From Aegilops tauschii subsp. strangulata (lineage: Eukaryota > Streptophyta > Magnoliopsida > Poales > Poaceae), in assembly GCF_002575655.3 (NCBI RefSeq), contig NC_053039.3:241592622-241656621 (forward strand): DNA of 64,000 nucleotides, in the 5' to 3' direction. Positions within the stretch are counted from its first letter, which is position 1. The number at the start of each line of letters is the position of its first letter. The notes under the pieces are model-generated. The model searched no databases. It saw only the letters and a program-made list of their open reading frames with translations, and was not told the DNA's origin. Positions 9,186 through 20,006 of the stretch are shown in pieces. The position numbers and the translations under genes were made by a program.

Positions 9186-12100
9186 TTAATGGGCGTACCT
9201 GAGATATAATGTTTTATTCGTTGCCCATTGACAACCTTCGGAATTATTTATTTTGATGGCTCCAGACCGATGAACCTCCTCGATAACATAGGGGCCTTCC
9301 CATTTTGAGAGGAGTTTTCCTGCAAAGAATCTGAAACGAGAGTTGTACAAAAGAACATATTCTCCAACTTTAAACTCACGCTTTTGGATTCGTTTGTCAT
9401 GCCATCTTTTAACCTTTTCTTTGAATAATTTTGCATTTTCATAAGCTTGGGTTCTCCATTCATCTAACGAGCTAATATCAAATAACCTCTTTTCACCGGC
9501 AAGTTTGAAATCATAATTGAGTTCTTTGACAGCCCAATATGCTTTGTGTTCTAACTCAAGAGGCAAATGACAAGCTTTTCCATAAACCATTTTATAAGGA
9601 GACATACCCATAGGATTTTTATATGTTGTTCTATAAGTCCAAAGTGCATCATCTAATTTCTTAGACCAATTCTCCTGGACCTATTGACAGTCTTTTGCAA
9701 AATTAATTTTATTTCTCTATTGCTAAGTTCAACTTGACCACTAGACTGAGGATGATAAGGTGATGCAATTCTATGGTTAACATCGTACTTGGCAAGCATT
9801 TTATTGAAAGCACCATGAATAAAGTGTGAACCACCATCAGTCCTTAAATATCCAGGGACTTGAAACCTTGGGAAAATAACTTCCTTAAGCATTTTAATAG
9901 AGGTGTTGTGATCAGCACTACTGGTTGGAATAGCTTCTACCCGTTTATAACATAATCAACATCAACCAAAATATGTGTATACCCATTAGAGTAAGGAAAA
10001 GGTCCTATGTAATATAATCCCCAAACATCAAATGGTTCAACAGCAAGTGAATAATTCATAGGCATTTCTTGACGCTTACCGATATTACCTATCCTTTGAC
10101 ATTCATCACAAGATAAGATGAACTTACGGGCATCCTTGAAGAGAGTAGGCCAATGAAATCCAGACTACAATACCTTGTGAGCAGTTCTATCTCCAGCATG
10201 ATGCCCTCCATAAGCTTCGGAGTGACATTTCCGTAGGATTTGTCCCCATTTATGCTCAGGTACACAACGTCTAATAATACCATCTACTCCTTCTTTATAA
10301 AGATGTGGGTCATCCCAAAAGTAATGTCTTAAATCATAGAAGAATTTTTTCTTTGGTTGGTATGTAAAGCTAGGTGGTAAATATTTAGCAACAATGTAAT
10401 TAGCATAATCAGCATGCCAAGGAGTATTGTGAGCAACATTTATTGCAGCTAACTGCTCATCAGGAAAACTATCATCAATAGGTAGTGAGTCATCAGGCAA
10501 ATTTTCAAGCCTAGATAAATTATCAGCTACTGGGTTCTCAGCTCCTTTTCTATCAATGATATGTAAATCAAATTCCTGTAATAAGAGAACCCATCGAATA
10601 AGTCTAGGTTTAGCATCTTTCTTTTCCATAAGATATTTAATAGCAACATGGTCTGTGTGAACAGCACTTTGGAATCAACAATATAAGGTCTAAATTTATC
10701 ACAAGCAAACACAACTGCTAAGAATTCTTTTTTAGTAGTAGCATAATTTCTTTGAGCATTGTCTAGAGTTTTACTAGCATAATGAATAACATTCAGTTTC
10801 TTATCAACTCTTTGTCCTAGAACAGCACCAGCAACATAATCACTAGCATCACACATAATTTTAAAAGGCAAGTTCCAATCAGGTGGTTGAGCAATAGGTG
10901 CAAAAATTAAGGCTTTCTTGAGTGTTTCAAAGGCTTCTAAACAATCATCATCAAAAACAAAAGGAACATCCTTTTGCAAAAGACTAGTAAGAGGCCTAGA
11001 AATTTTAGAAAAGTCTTTTGATAAATCTCCTATAGAAACCAGCATGACCTAGGAAACTACGAATACCTTTTATATCTTTAGGACATGGCGTTTTCTCAAT
11101 TGCATCAACCTTAGCTTGGTCCACTTCAATACCTATTTCAGAAATTATATGACCCAAGACAATGCCTTCATTAACCATAAAGTGGCACTTCTCCCAATTA
11201 AAGACAAGATTTGTTTGTTCACATATCTGCAAAACTCGCTCAAGATTGCTGAAACAATAATCAAAAGACTTCCCATAAACAGAAAAGTCATCCATGAAAA
11301 CCTCAACAATCTTTTCACAAAAGTCAGAGAATATAGCAGTCATACATCTTTGAAAGGTAGCAGGTGCATTACATAACAGGCATACGTCTATAAGCATAAG
11401 TTCCAAAGGGACAAGTAAAAGTGGTCTTTTCTTGATCAGGTTGAGAAACAGGTATTTGTGAAAAACCAGAATATCCATCAAGGAAGGAAAAGTGTGTGTG
11501 CTTAGACAATCTTTCAAGCATTTGGTCAATAAAAGGCAGAGGGTAATGATCTTTTCTAGTTGCTTTGTTTAATTTTCTAAAATCAATTACCATTCTATAG
11601 CCTGTAACAATTCTTTGTGGAATAAGTTCATTCTTATCATTAGGAACAACAGTAATACCTCCTTTCTTGGGGACACAATGAACAGGACTTACCCATCTAC
11701 TATCAGCTATAGGATAGATTATACCTGCTTCCAGAAGTTTTAATATTTTTGTTCTTACCACTTCTTTCATCTTCGGGTTTAACCGACGTTGGTGACCAAC
11801 AACGGGTTTAGCATCAGGTTCCATATTAATTTTGTGCTGACACAAAGTGGGACTAATGCCCTTTAAATCATCAGGAGTATATCCAATAGCAGCTCGGTGC
11901 TTCCTTAGAACTTTCAATAATCTTTCTTCTTCATGTTCTGAAAGGTTAGCACTAATAATAACATGATATATCTTCTTTTCATCAAGATAAGCATATTTCA
12001 AAGTGTCTGGCAATTGTTTTAATTCAAACACAGGATCACCTTTAGGTGGAGGAGGACCTCCTAGAGTTTCAATAAGCAAATTGTGTTTAAGCAGAGGACG

Positions 12101-12837
12101 TTCTTCAAAGAAAACTTTATCTATTTCATTTCTTTCATGCATATGTAAATCATTTTCATGGTCTAGCAAATACTGTTCTAAAGGATGAGTAGGTGGTACA
12201 GCAATAGAAGCAAGACCAATTAATTCATCCTTACTAGGCAATCCTTTTTCATGAAGCTTTCTACTAAACTTGGAAAAATTAAATTCATGAGACTCATCAC
12301 CAAAACTAACACCGACAGTTTGTTTCTCACAATCTATTCTAGCATTAACTGTGTTCAAGAAAGGTCTACCAAACATAATAGGACAAAAGTCATCTTGTGG
12401 GGAACCAAGAACAAGAAAATCAGTAGGGTATTTTATTTTCCCACACAAGACTTCAACATCTCTAACAATCCCAATTGGTGATATAGTGTCTCTATTAGCA
12501 AGTTTAATAGTAACATCTATGTCTTCTATTTCTGCGGGTGCTATGTCATTCATAATTTCTTTATATAAGGTATAAGGAATATCACTCACACTAGCACCTA
12601 TGTCACATAAACCATGATAACAGTGATTCCTATTTTAACTGAGATGACAGGCATGCCAACAATAGGTGTATGTTTATCTTTTTTATCAGGTTTGGCAATT
12701 CTAGCAGCTTCTTCACAAAAGTAAATAACATGCCCATCCATATCTTCTTCCAAGAGATCTTTAACCATAGCAATACTAAGTTCTACTTTAATTTGTTCAT
12801 CAGGTTTAGATGTTCTAATATAGCTTTTGTTAACCAC
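9186..12837 (-). pseudogene. pol: Decayed Athila pol: protease, RT, RNase H, integrase
   Basis: Protease has its catalytic GLCDIGAS motif at ~12592-12612 (Asp codon 12602-12604). Next comes RT: VIDFRKLNKATRKDHYPLPF, FLDGYSGFSQIPVS, and the catalytic FMDDFSVYG near 11270-11300. RNase H has IMCDASDYVAGAVLGQ. Integrase has an H2C2 finger ([14 protein letters not shown] ... CDEC), the core with LRTDGGSHF and [13 protein letters not shown], and a C-terminal domain ending at 9186. The frame shifts near 12600, 11380, 11040, 10660, 10165 and 9650, and in-frame stops occur in integrase. The first integrase catalytic Asp is replaced: TAT (Tyr, 10012-10014) stands in the GLYYIGPF motif. The gene is non-functional. 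Confidence 0.92.
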
Positions 12838-12847
12838 AGTTGAAACT

Positions 12848-13823
12848 TTAGCAATGTTCCTTTAGCTTAACAGGGAAAGGTGGTTTCTCTATATAAGCAG
12901 AAGGGACAACTGGATCAACATTATAAAATATAGTTTCTTCTTTAACTGGTACCGGTTCTTTAGTTTCTTCCTTAATAGGTGGGTGATATTTAAACCACTT
13001 CTCTTTAGGGAGTTCAACATCAGTAGCAAATGATTCACAAACGGAGGCTACTATCTCAGAATCAAGTCCATATTTAGTGCTAAACTTTTGAAAAGCATCG
13101 GTATCCATAAAAGATTTAACACAATCATACTTAAGTTTAATACCTGACTCTTAACCTTCGTCGAGTTCCCAATCTTCAGAGTTGCATTTAATTCTCCAAA
13201 AGATGCCACCGGAATTCAATAGTCTTCTTTATAAAAGAACCAGCACAAGAAGCATCAAGCATGGTTTGATCATTACGAGAAAGCCGAGCATAAAAATTCT
13301 GGATAATAATTTCTCTTTAGAGCTCATGATCGGGGCATGAATATAACATTGGCTTAAGCCTCCCACAAGCTAGAGCGATACTTTCTCCTTCACGAGGCCA
13401 AAAATTATATATAATTCCGATCACGTGAACTAGATGCATAAGATAAAAAATTTGGTGGAACTCCAATTTCAAACGATTCCAATTCCAAGATCCAGTATCA
13501 TTGCATAGCCTATACCATGCCAATGCTTTTCCCTTCAAAGATAAAGGGAAAACCTTTTTCATGACTTCATCCCTGGGTAATCCTGCAAGCTTAAACAATC
13601 CACAAATTTGTTCTACATATATCAAGTGCATATCAGGATGTTCGGTTCCATCTCCTGCATAAGGATTAGCTAGCAGTTGTTCTATCATACCCGAAGGAAT
13701 TTCATATTCAATATTTTTAGTAGGTGCACTAGGTTGAGGGGTAACTAATTGTGGTTCTGTACGAGGTGAAGATACCCCGAACAAACCCCTCAAAGGATTG
13801 TTTTCCATAGTAAGAAGTGACAA
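12848..13823 (-). pseudogene. gag: Decayed Athila gag
   Basis: The frame starts at the ATG at 13823 and contains the Athila-type capsid region (KGKALAWYRLC near 13520; LPRDEVMKKVFPLSLKG just upstream). It stops early at 13317 (TAA in place of a serine-type codon). Homology continues with a 2-base deletion near 13195 and further stops to 12848, where the protease region starts in another frame. The 5' leader with the PBS lies 60-80 bp upstream of the start. Confidence 0.85.
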
Positions 13824-13884
13824 TAAATTTCAGCACACTATATAAAATTTTCCTTACCAAATTCCACTTACCAAAGGCGCTTCA

Positions 13885-13903
13885 CTCCCCGGCAACGACG
13901 CCA
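13885..13903 (-). promoter_or_regulatory. Primer-binding site of Athila A
   Basis: On the minus strand this reads TGGCGTCGTTGCCGGGGAG, 11 bases inside the LTR end. Element C has the same site with one substitution (27504-27523) and element B keeps only the 3' part (19793-19806). The TGGCGCCGTTGCCGGGGA type is characteristic of the Athila lineage in grasses. Confidence 0.85.
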
Positions 13904-14827
13904 GAAAACAGCCTTGATGACCCACACGTATAGGGGATCAATTGTAGCTCTTTTCTATAAGTAAGAGTGTCGAACCCAACGAGGAGCAGAAGGAAATGAC
14001 AAGTGGGTTTCAGCAAGGTAATGTCTACAAGTGCTGAAATTGTAAGTAGCGGAGTAGTTTGATAGCAAGATAATTTGTAACGAGCAAGTAACGATAGTAG
14101 TAACAAAAGTGCAGCAAGGTAGCACAATCCTTTTGAGGCAAAGGACAGTCCAAAACGGTCTCTTATGATAAGCAAAACATTCTTGAGGGTACACGGGAAT
14201 TTCATCTAGTCACTTTCATCATGTTGGTTTAATTCGTGTTCGGTACTTTCATAATTTGATATGTGGGTGGATTGGTGGTTAGGTGCTGTTCTTACTTGAA
14301 CAAACCTCCTACTTATGATTAACCCTCCCACAAGCATCCGCAACTACGAGAAAAGTATTAAGAATAAATTCTAACCATAGCATTAAACTTTTGGATCCAA
14401 TCGGTCCCTTACGGAATAGCGCATAAACTGGGGTTTAAGCTTCTGTCACTCTCGCAACCCATCATCTAATTGCTACTCCACAATTCATTCCATTAGGCCC
14501 AAATATGGTGAAGTGTCATGTAGTCGAAATTCACATGACACCACTAAGGGAATCACAACATACATACTATCAAAATATCGAACACATATCAAGTTCACAT
14601 GATTACTTGCAACATGATTTCTCCCGTGACCTCAAGAACGAAAGTAACTACTCACAAATGATAAACATGCTCATGATCAGAGGAGTATTAAATAGCATAT
14701 TGGATCTGAACATATAATCTTCCACCAAATAAACCATATAGTAATCAACTACAAGATGTAATCAATACTAATAGTCACCCACAAGCACCAATCTATAGTT
14801 CCGGTAACAAGATTGAACACAAGAGAT

Positions 14828-15716
14828 TGTCGACGTTCTGGGAACGGGGGTCCCCAGACTTGCCTGCCTGCGGCCCACGGCGTGGCTCCACTAGCGGCCC
14901 TGTACGACCCATCTTCACCAGCAAACACCCAAGACCCTCGCGAGGGGCCAAGCCTCGCGAGGCGGACGACACAAGACCTCCTCGGGGGCAGCCTCACCAG
15001 GCTGGCTCGCGAAGGGCGGAGAGATCAAGGCAAGGGGAACCTGGCGAGGTTCCCGTGACGTAAGCCATGACGACCAGGGCCAGGCGGGCGCCAGCGCGCA
15101 CAGTGTCCTCGTTTCCTCTTTGGTGCTAAAGGGGCAAGCGCAGGCGAGGAGTCCCGAGGCATCAGGAAAAGGTTTCCATATCGGTGCAACGAGACTGAGG
15201 CTAGCAGGACGGCAGGACGGAGGTCACCGTGGAGCCCAAGACGGCGTCACCACCAGAGCCTTTGGCAGGCGAAGACCACCTTTAGTCAGGATAGCTTGTA
15301 CTAGCTATCCCCCTTCAAACTGGCCGTTGTGGCATCCCTTCCCGCTCAATATTTGGGAAGAGGACCAGGGCCTCTATAAATAGGACTAGCCACCACCATA
15401 GGAGGCAACGGATCTTGGACTAGACCATCCTCACCCACACAAGCTCACCGAGCACAAGAGCACCTCTCCTCAGGAGGCTGTTCTTCCCTTGTACTGTTCA
15501 TCCTCGGCCCAAGAGGGAATTCACCACACCACACTGGAGTAGGGTATTACACCACAATGTTGGCCCGAACCAGTATAAATCTTGTGTCCCTTTGTTCTTT
15601 GGGTTCGTCGAGCTAGGCCGTGAGATCTTGATGCGAGAGCTAGAAGGGGGGAGAGATTTTCGTGCGCACCCCAGTGTTCGAACCTCAAGGGTTTTGCCGG
15701 AACCCGAAATCCGACA
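14828..15716 (+). mobile_element. Solo LTR (889 bp) with 5-bp TSD
   Basis: The ends are TGTCGACGTTCTGGG at 14828 and AAATCCGACA ending at 15716, flanked by perfect GAGAT duplications (14823-14827 and 15717-15721). It contains no PBS, PPT or coding region. A clear TATA box (CTCTATAAATAGG, 15372-15384) on the plus strand gives the orientation and is followed by a leader-like C-rich tract. Solo LTRs arise by recombination between the two LTRs of one element. It is younger than Athila A because it sits inside that LTR. Confidence 0.93.
15372..15384 (+). promoter_or_regulatory. TATA box of solo LTR
   Basis: CTCTATAAATAGG matches the plant TATA consensus well and lies about 330 bp from the LTR 3' end, with a GC-rich upstream region. 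The promoter could still be active, but nothing in the sequence shows that. Confidence 0.65.
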
Positions 15717-15994
15717 GAGATGAACTAGGGTTTGAGATGAGATGGTGCTATTGAAGATGTTGATGGAGATTGCCCTCCCCAAGATGGGAGAGTTGTTGGT
15801 GATGATGATGATGATGATTTCCCCCTCCGGGAGGAAAGTTCCCCCGGCAAAATCGCTCCGCCGGAGGGCAAAAATGCTCCTGCCCAAGTTCCGCCTCGAG
15901 GCGGCGGCGCTCCGTCCCGAAAGTCCTCTCCTTATTTTTTTTCTAGGTCAAAATGACGTCTATACCAGAAGATGGGCACCGAAGGTGGGCCTGG

Positions 15995-16056
15995 GTGAGC
16001 ACAACCCACCAGGGCGCGCCTGGGCTCCCTCGCGCGCCCAGGTGGGTTGTGCCCAC
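15995..16056. repeat. GC-rich hairpin in Athila A LTR
   Basis: The 26-bp arms (15995-16020 and 16031-16056) are nearly perfect inverted repeats built on GTG.GCACAACCCACC.GGGCGCGC, with a 10-bp loop. A related hairpin lies before the third ORF (8913-8983). Confidence 0.8.
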
Positions 16057-16330
16057 CTAGTGGGCCCCCTCTTGTAGTTATTTTCTCCAATATTCCTTAA
16101 ATATTCCATAAAAATTCTCCGTGAAGTTTCAGCTTATTTAGAGTTGTGCAGAATAGGTAGCCTGACGTAGCTCTTTCAGGTCTAGATTTCCAGCTGCCGA
16201 AATTCTCCCTCTTTGTGTATACCTTGCATATTATGAGAGAAAAGGCATTAGAAGTACTCCAAAAAGCATTATTATGGATAAAAACATTATAAATAACAGT
16301 AAGAAAACATGATGCAAAATGGACATATCA

Positions 16331-16860
16331 CGCACCCATGCGGAAGGCACAGCGCGCGAGTTTGTGATGTGGGCGGCAATGCCGCCGCGCACATGGATCC
16401 CGCTCCCGCAGTTCTTTGCAGAGGAGATACCGCCGAGGGGGCCCGCCGAGCTGTGGCTGCAACACACCGGGTGCTGCAGTCAAGCTACTGAAGCGGAGGT
16501 CGTGGTTGTCCCCCGGGCGATGTCTTCATGACCCGTGGATGGGGCGAGATCGCCCGCGCCTGCTTCCCGGAGGGGGCTCTCGCCATCCACTTTGAGTATG
16601 ACGGGGCTTCGACGCTCTTGTTCAAGGTCTTCAGCAAGGACGATCGGTGCCTAGAGTGCTGCTCCGGCAGGGGCGACCAACGCGTCGCGGCCAGGGGCGC
16701 TGAACTTGCCCTTGGCCTTGCCAGCAGCTCCTCCAGCAGGAGCGGCGACTCCCCGGAATCCAATGATTCTCCGGAGTCCAGTGACGACGACAGCTACGAG
16801 CCGCCGAGCTCTCGCCACGCCTGGAGCGCGGCAGCGGCGCCGACCCGACGCCGTAGGTGA
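16331..16860 (+). pseudogene. B3-domain (REM-type) gene fragment, 5'-truncated and frameshifted
   Basis: Two overlapping plus-strand frames join into one B3-like domain. Frame one (to ~16505) includes REFVMWAAMPPRTWIPLPQF and ELWLQHTGC. After a frameshift at a C-rich run near 16510-16515, frame two reads MTRGWGEIARACFPEGALAI then HFEYDGASTLLFKVF, the typical end of a plant B3 DNA-binding fold. A serine/acidic low-complexity tail (SGDSPESNDSPESSDDD) ends at 16860. The left side is cut exactly at the Athila LTR end. No complete protein can be read, so this is a broken host-gene fragment left by insertion or captured by a transposon. Confidence 0.65.
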
Positions 16861-18871
16861 TGTCGCCGATGCCGGGGTCCTTCTGGGTTACTTTTTTTGC
16901 TTTTCCAGCGCGAAATCATGACGAGCCCCGTGGGGGTATGTAAGAAACTGTAACACTTTTGTCTTAATGCTATTGCCCCTAGTTTAGTGCTGCGATTGCG
17001 TATCCCACGTTGGCATGGTGTTCCCTTTCGCGCTCGCGGTAGCTTAGTGCTCTACACTGACAAGACCCAGTTCCCAGGCAGGCTTTAGCCATCGCTGGTA
17101 TGCCAGGTCACGATGCCGTGGTCAAGGCCAGGAAGTGAGCGGCCTGAGGTCCGGTAAGAGCTCCTGAGGAGCGATTCTCAGGAGGTCCCCTTTAGCGCTC
17201 AAGCAGCTCCCTGAAGGTCGAAAGGGGAAACGGCCTTGCCCAAGCGAGATCACGAGAGTCAAAGTACTGAATCGTGAGGTTTACGCCAGCGCGTAGGTGG
17301 TGACTTATCTTGGTGAGTCCGCGATGGTCCCTTTGCTGCGAAGATAGTTGCGATGCGATGCCCAACCGTGTCCTAGTGGCGGTGTTCTCAGGCGGGGCTC
17401 ATGCTGACCCCCTTCTTCCCCGCTCATCTAGTGCTCTACGTCCTTGGGTCCCAGCTCTCGAGCGAGGCTCAGCCGCCTCTGGTATGCCAGGTCATGATGC
17501 CGTGGTCAAGGCCAGGGGGTGAGGGCTCGAGAGCCAGTAGGCATCCCTGAGGCGCGATGCTCAGGGGCTCCCCCTTTAACGTGCAAGCGATTTGCGTGAA
17601 AAAATAGTGGCTGGCGGGGCCGCCCATAGTCCCGACTCCGGAGGTCCCTGCGAGTTAGTCCAGGAAGGAGAACATAACACATAGCCATGCTTGCTATCCT
17701 GCGGTTGACCTTTCCGCAAGAAGATGAAGGCACTAAGGATCAGGTGAGGTGACGTGCGTGGGGCAGGCTGCGAGCCAGAGCTCGATCTCTTAGATTTGTC
17801 AGCGCTGCAGGGACGGACCCGAGCACAGGCGTTGTGCCAGCATGTGTAGCCCCCGTTGCAGGGTGAGCAAGAGGCGGGTTAGCAACGCGCGGAGGCCACG
17901 AAGGGCGGCTCCACAAATAACGAGACCGCAGAGGTTGCGCCGATAACCATAATAATACAGGCGAGCATACTGATCCGGAATACATAAAAAGAAATGGTGC
18001 AGACACGGGACTGACCCCGGTGGCCTGGGGATGATACAGCCCGAGGGGCGCCCCCAACTGAACAAACCAAAAAGTGTCACCTGGCACCGTTGTTGAAGAA
18101 GTGTCGGAGTAGCTGAAGACGCGTGCTGAAGAAGTCGCTCCTCATGAGTCGTCCAGGTCCCGAGTCTCGTGAGGCTACGGAGGCTCCAGGTGTTCGCGAG
18201 GGTCCAGTGCCTTCTCCGATAGAATCGCCTGGTGCCTGGCCTCGCGAGCCTCCAGTACGCCCCGCATGTAGTGCTGATGCGCGGCAGCCTTGTTCAGCAG
18301 ACCAAAAGGCATGCGAACATAGCTGTGAGGGGGGCCCTTGCACCGGCCAACGTGGGACGGCCAGAAGAGCTCCTGAGATGTGGCCGTGTTGAGCCCTGGA
18401 TCGTTGACGCAGACGCGCAGCTCACTGCCCTCGTCAGGAGCGGGAGCTGCGCTAGGGGGTATGGGGCGATGCTCGCCTCGCATTGCTCTTGCCTCCTGAA
18501 GCTCCTTGATTGCCTTGGTGATGAACTCCTGAGTGCCTGGCCCCTCGCGCCCTGCACTCTCCTTGTGGAAGCGCATTTGAAGCATGCCTCCACATGGTGC
18601 CCAATGCCTCCCTCGTGACGCTGGCCAGGTCTGTGGCCCTCCAGAAGAGAGCCCCCGAGCCCAGCCTGAGAGGGGCGCCGGGCGCGCCTTCCTATGCGAG
18701 AGGGGAAGGCGCCTCGTCAGTGGGTGCAGGTCCTGAAGCACAATCGTCGGACATCCCGTCCTCCTGAGGTCCTTGGTGGAGCAGCTGCTTCTTCTTCTTG
18801 GGGATGACCTCAGGAGGATAGGTGGCGCCCTCGTCATCTGGGTTCTCAACCGTCGCAGCCTGGTAGGCGTG
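16861..18871 (-). mobile_element. Degenerate Tat-like Gypsy relic
   Basis: The region has two divergent tandem units of ~384 bp. A 38-bp block with one mismatch at 17095-17132 and 17479-17516 (core CCGTGGTCAAGGCCAGG) anchors them. Both are followed by CTGAG-rich palindromic stretches. On the minus strand, 18175-18500 encodes a scrambled RT remnant: LRVCVNDPGLNTA joins, after a large internal deletion of the palm, to SYVRMPFGLLN and YMRGVLEA. Long tandemly repeated UTRs are common in the Tat/Ogre lineage, hence the tentative label. 17740-18120 shows nothing recognisable. Confidence 0.5.
17095..17516. repeat. Two ~384-bp divergent tandem units
   Basis: The 38-bp near-identical blocks at 17095-17132 and 17479-17516 are the best-conserved part. 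Similarity continues on both sides: TAGTGCTCTAC upstream, and CCCTGAGG..CGAT.CTCAG then CCCCTTTA downstream. Confidence 0.7.
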
Positions 18872-19794
18872 TGATGTCTGCTAGACTACGTCGGTATTTC
18901 CCCAAAGAGGAAGGGATGATGCAGCACATCGACGGTAGGTATTTCCCTCAGTGATGAGACCAAGGTTATCGAACCAGTAGGAGAACCAAGCAACACTACA
19001 TAAACATCACCTGCACACAAATAACAAATACTCACAACCCGACGTGTTAAAGGGGTCGTCAATCCCTTTCGGGTAACGACGCCAGAAATTGGCACGTGGA
19101 CGGGAGAAAGTTGTAATAGAATGATAGATTGAACGCCAATAAGGTATTTTTGTATTTTTGGCTTAATAGATCTGAAAATAAAAGCAAATAAAATAGACGC
19201 AAAGGCAAATAATATGAGAAAGAGACCCGGGGCCGTAGATTTCACTAGTGGCTTCTTTTGAAAAAATAGCAAACGGGGAAACAAATTACTGTTGGGCAAT
19301 TGATAGAACTTCAAATAATCATGACGATATCCAGGCAATGATCATTATATAGGCATCACGTCCAAGATTAGTAGACCGACTCCTTCCTGCATCTACTACT
19401 ATTACTCCACACATCGACCGCTATCCAGCTTGCATCTAGTGTATTAAGTTCATGGAGAAACAGAGTAATGCAATAAGAACGATGACATGATGTAGGCAAG
19501 ATCTATTTATGTAGAAATAGACCCCATCTTGTTATCCTTAATAGCAATGATACATACGTGTCGATTCCCCTTCTGTCACTGGGATCAAGCATCGTAAGAT
19601 CGAACCCATCACAAAGCACCTCTTCCCATTGCAAGATAAATAGATCAAGTTGGCCAAACAAAACCCAAATATCGGAGAAGAAATATGAGGCTATAAGCAA
19701 TCATGCATATAAGAGATCAAAGAAGACTCAAATAACTTTCATGGATAAAATAACTTTCATGCATATAAGAGATCAAAGAAGACTCAAATAACTT
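18872..19794 (-). mobile_element. Athila-type LTR fragment, minus strand
   Basis: The sequence is collinear with the reverse complement of the 3' half of B's LTR. Shared blocks include the start of the conserved GAGGAAGGG.TGATGCAG end region, CACTAGTGG..TCT, and CTACTACTATTACTCCACACATCGACCGCTATCCAGC-like sequence at 19391-19431. The LTR end is probably TGATGTCTGC at 18872. The other end is lost and abuts the PBS remnant of element B. A 38-bp direct repeat occurs at 19701-19738 and 19757-19794. Confidence 0.7.
19701..19794. repeat. 38-bp perfect direct repeat
   Basis: TCATGCATATAAGAGATCAA begins both copies (19701-19738 and 19757-19794), separated by 18 bp. The second copy ends exactly where the B primer-binding remnant begins, so it may mark the rearrangement that joined the two elements. 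Confidence 0.85.
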
Positions 19795-20006
19795 GCCGGG
19801 GAGATCTACGCCCAAGTCAAGACATACCAAGTACCCATCATAAACTCTTCTCCCTTGCATTATATTATTTGCCATTCGCCTCTCGTTTTCCTCTCCCCCA
19901 CTTCTAAAAAGATTTTCAAAAACCTTTGCCTTTTCTTCGCCCCTCTTCCGTTCGTCTGTTTTTCTCTTGCTTCTTGTGTGCTTGTGTGTTGGATTGATTG
20001 CTTGTC

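Larger units (their letters stand above)
7350..16330 (-). mobile_element. Athila-type Ty3-Gypsy element A (truncated at 3' end)
   Basis: On the minus strand this runs 5' LTR (13915-16330, with a nested solo LTR), PBS (13885-13903), gag, protease-RT-RNaseH-integrase, a small third ORF, a PPT-like tract and a UTR. The 3' LTR is missing because the copy is cut at 7349/7350 by the inverted Gypsy LTR. The Athila assignment rests on the PBS type, the RT and protease motifs, the third ORF after integrase, and the AAGCTTGGGGGAG tract. Sabrina is the best-known Triticeae Athila family, but I did not verify the family. Every long ORF carries frameshifts or stops, so the copy is dead. Confidence 0.85.
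13915..16330 (-). mobile_element. 5' LTR of Athila A, split by a solo LTR
   Basis: The plus-strand ends are TGATGACCCACA (13915) and GGACATATCA (16330). In sense the LTR starts TGATATGTCC and ends GTCATCA before the PBS. Without the 894-bp insertion and its duplicated GAGAT it is about 1.52 kb, normal for Athila. A (GAT)n microsatellite is at ~15797-15819 and a GC-rich hairpin at 15995-16056. The right end abuts a B3-domain gene fragment; the target duplication (CGCAC, 16331-16335) cannot be paired because the 3' LTR is gone. Confidence 0.85.
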
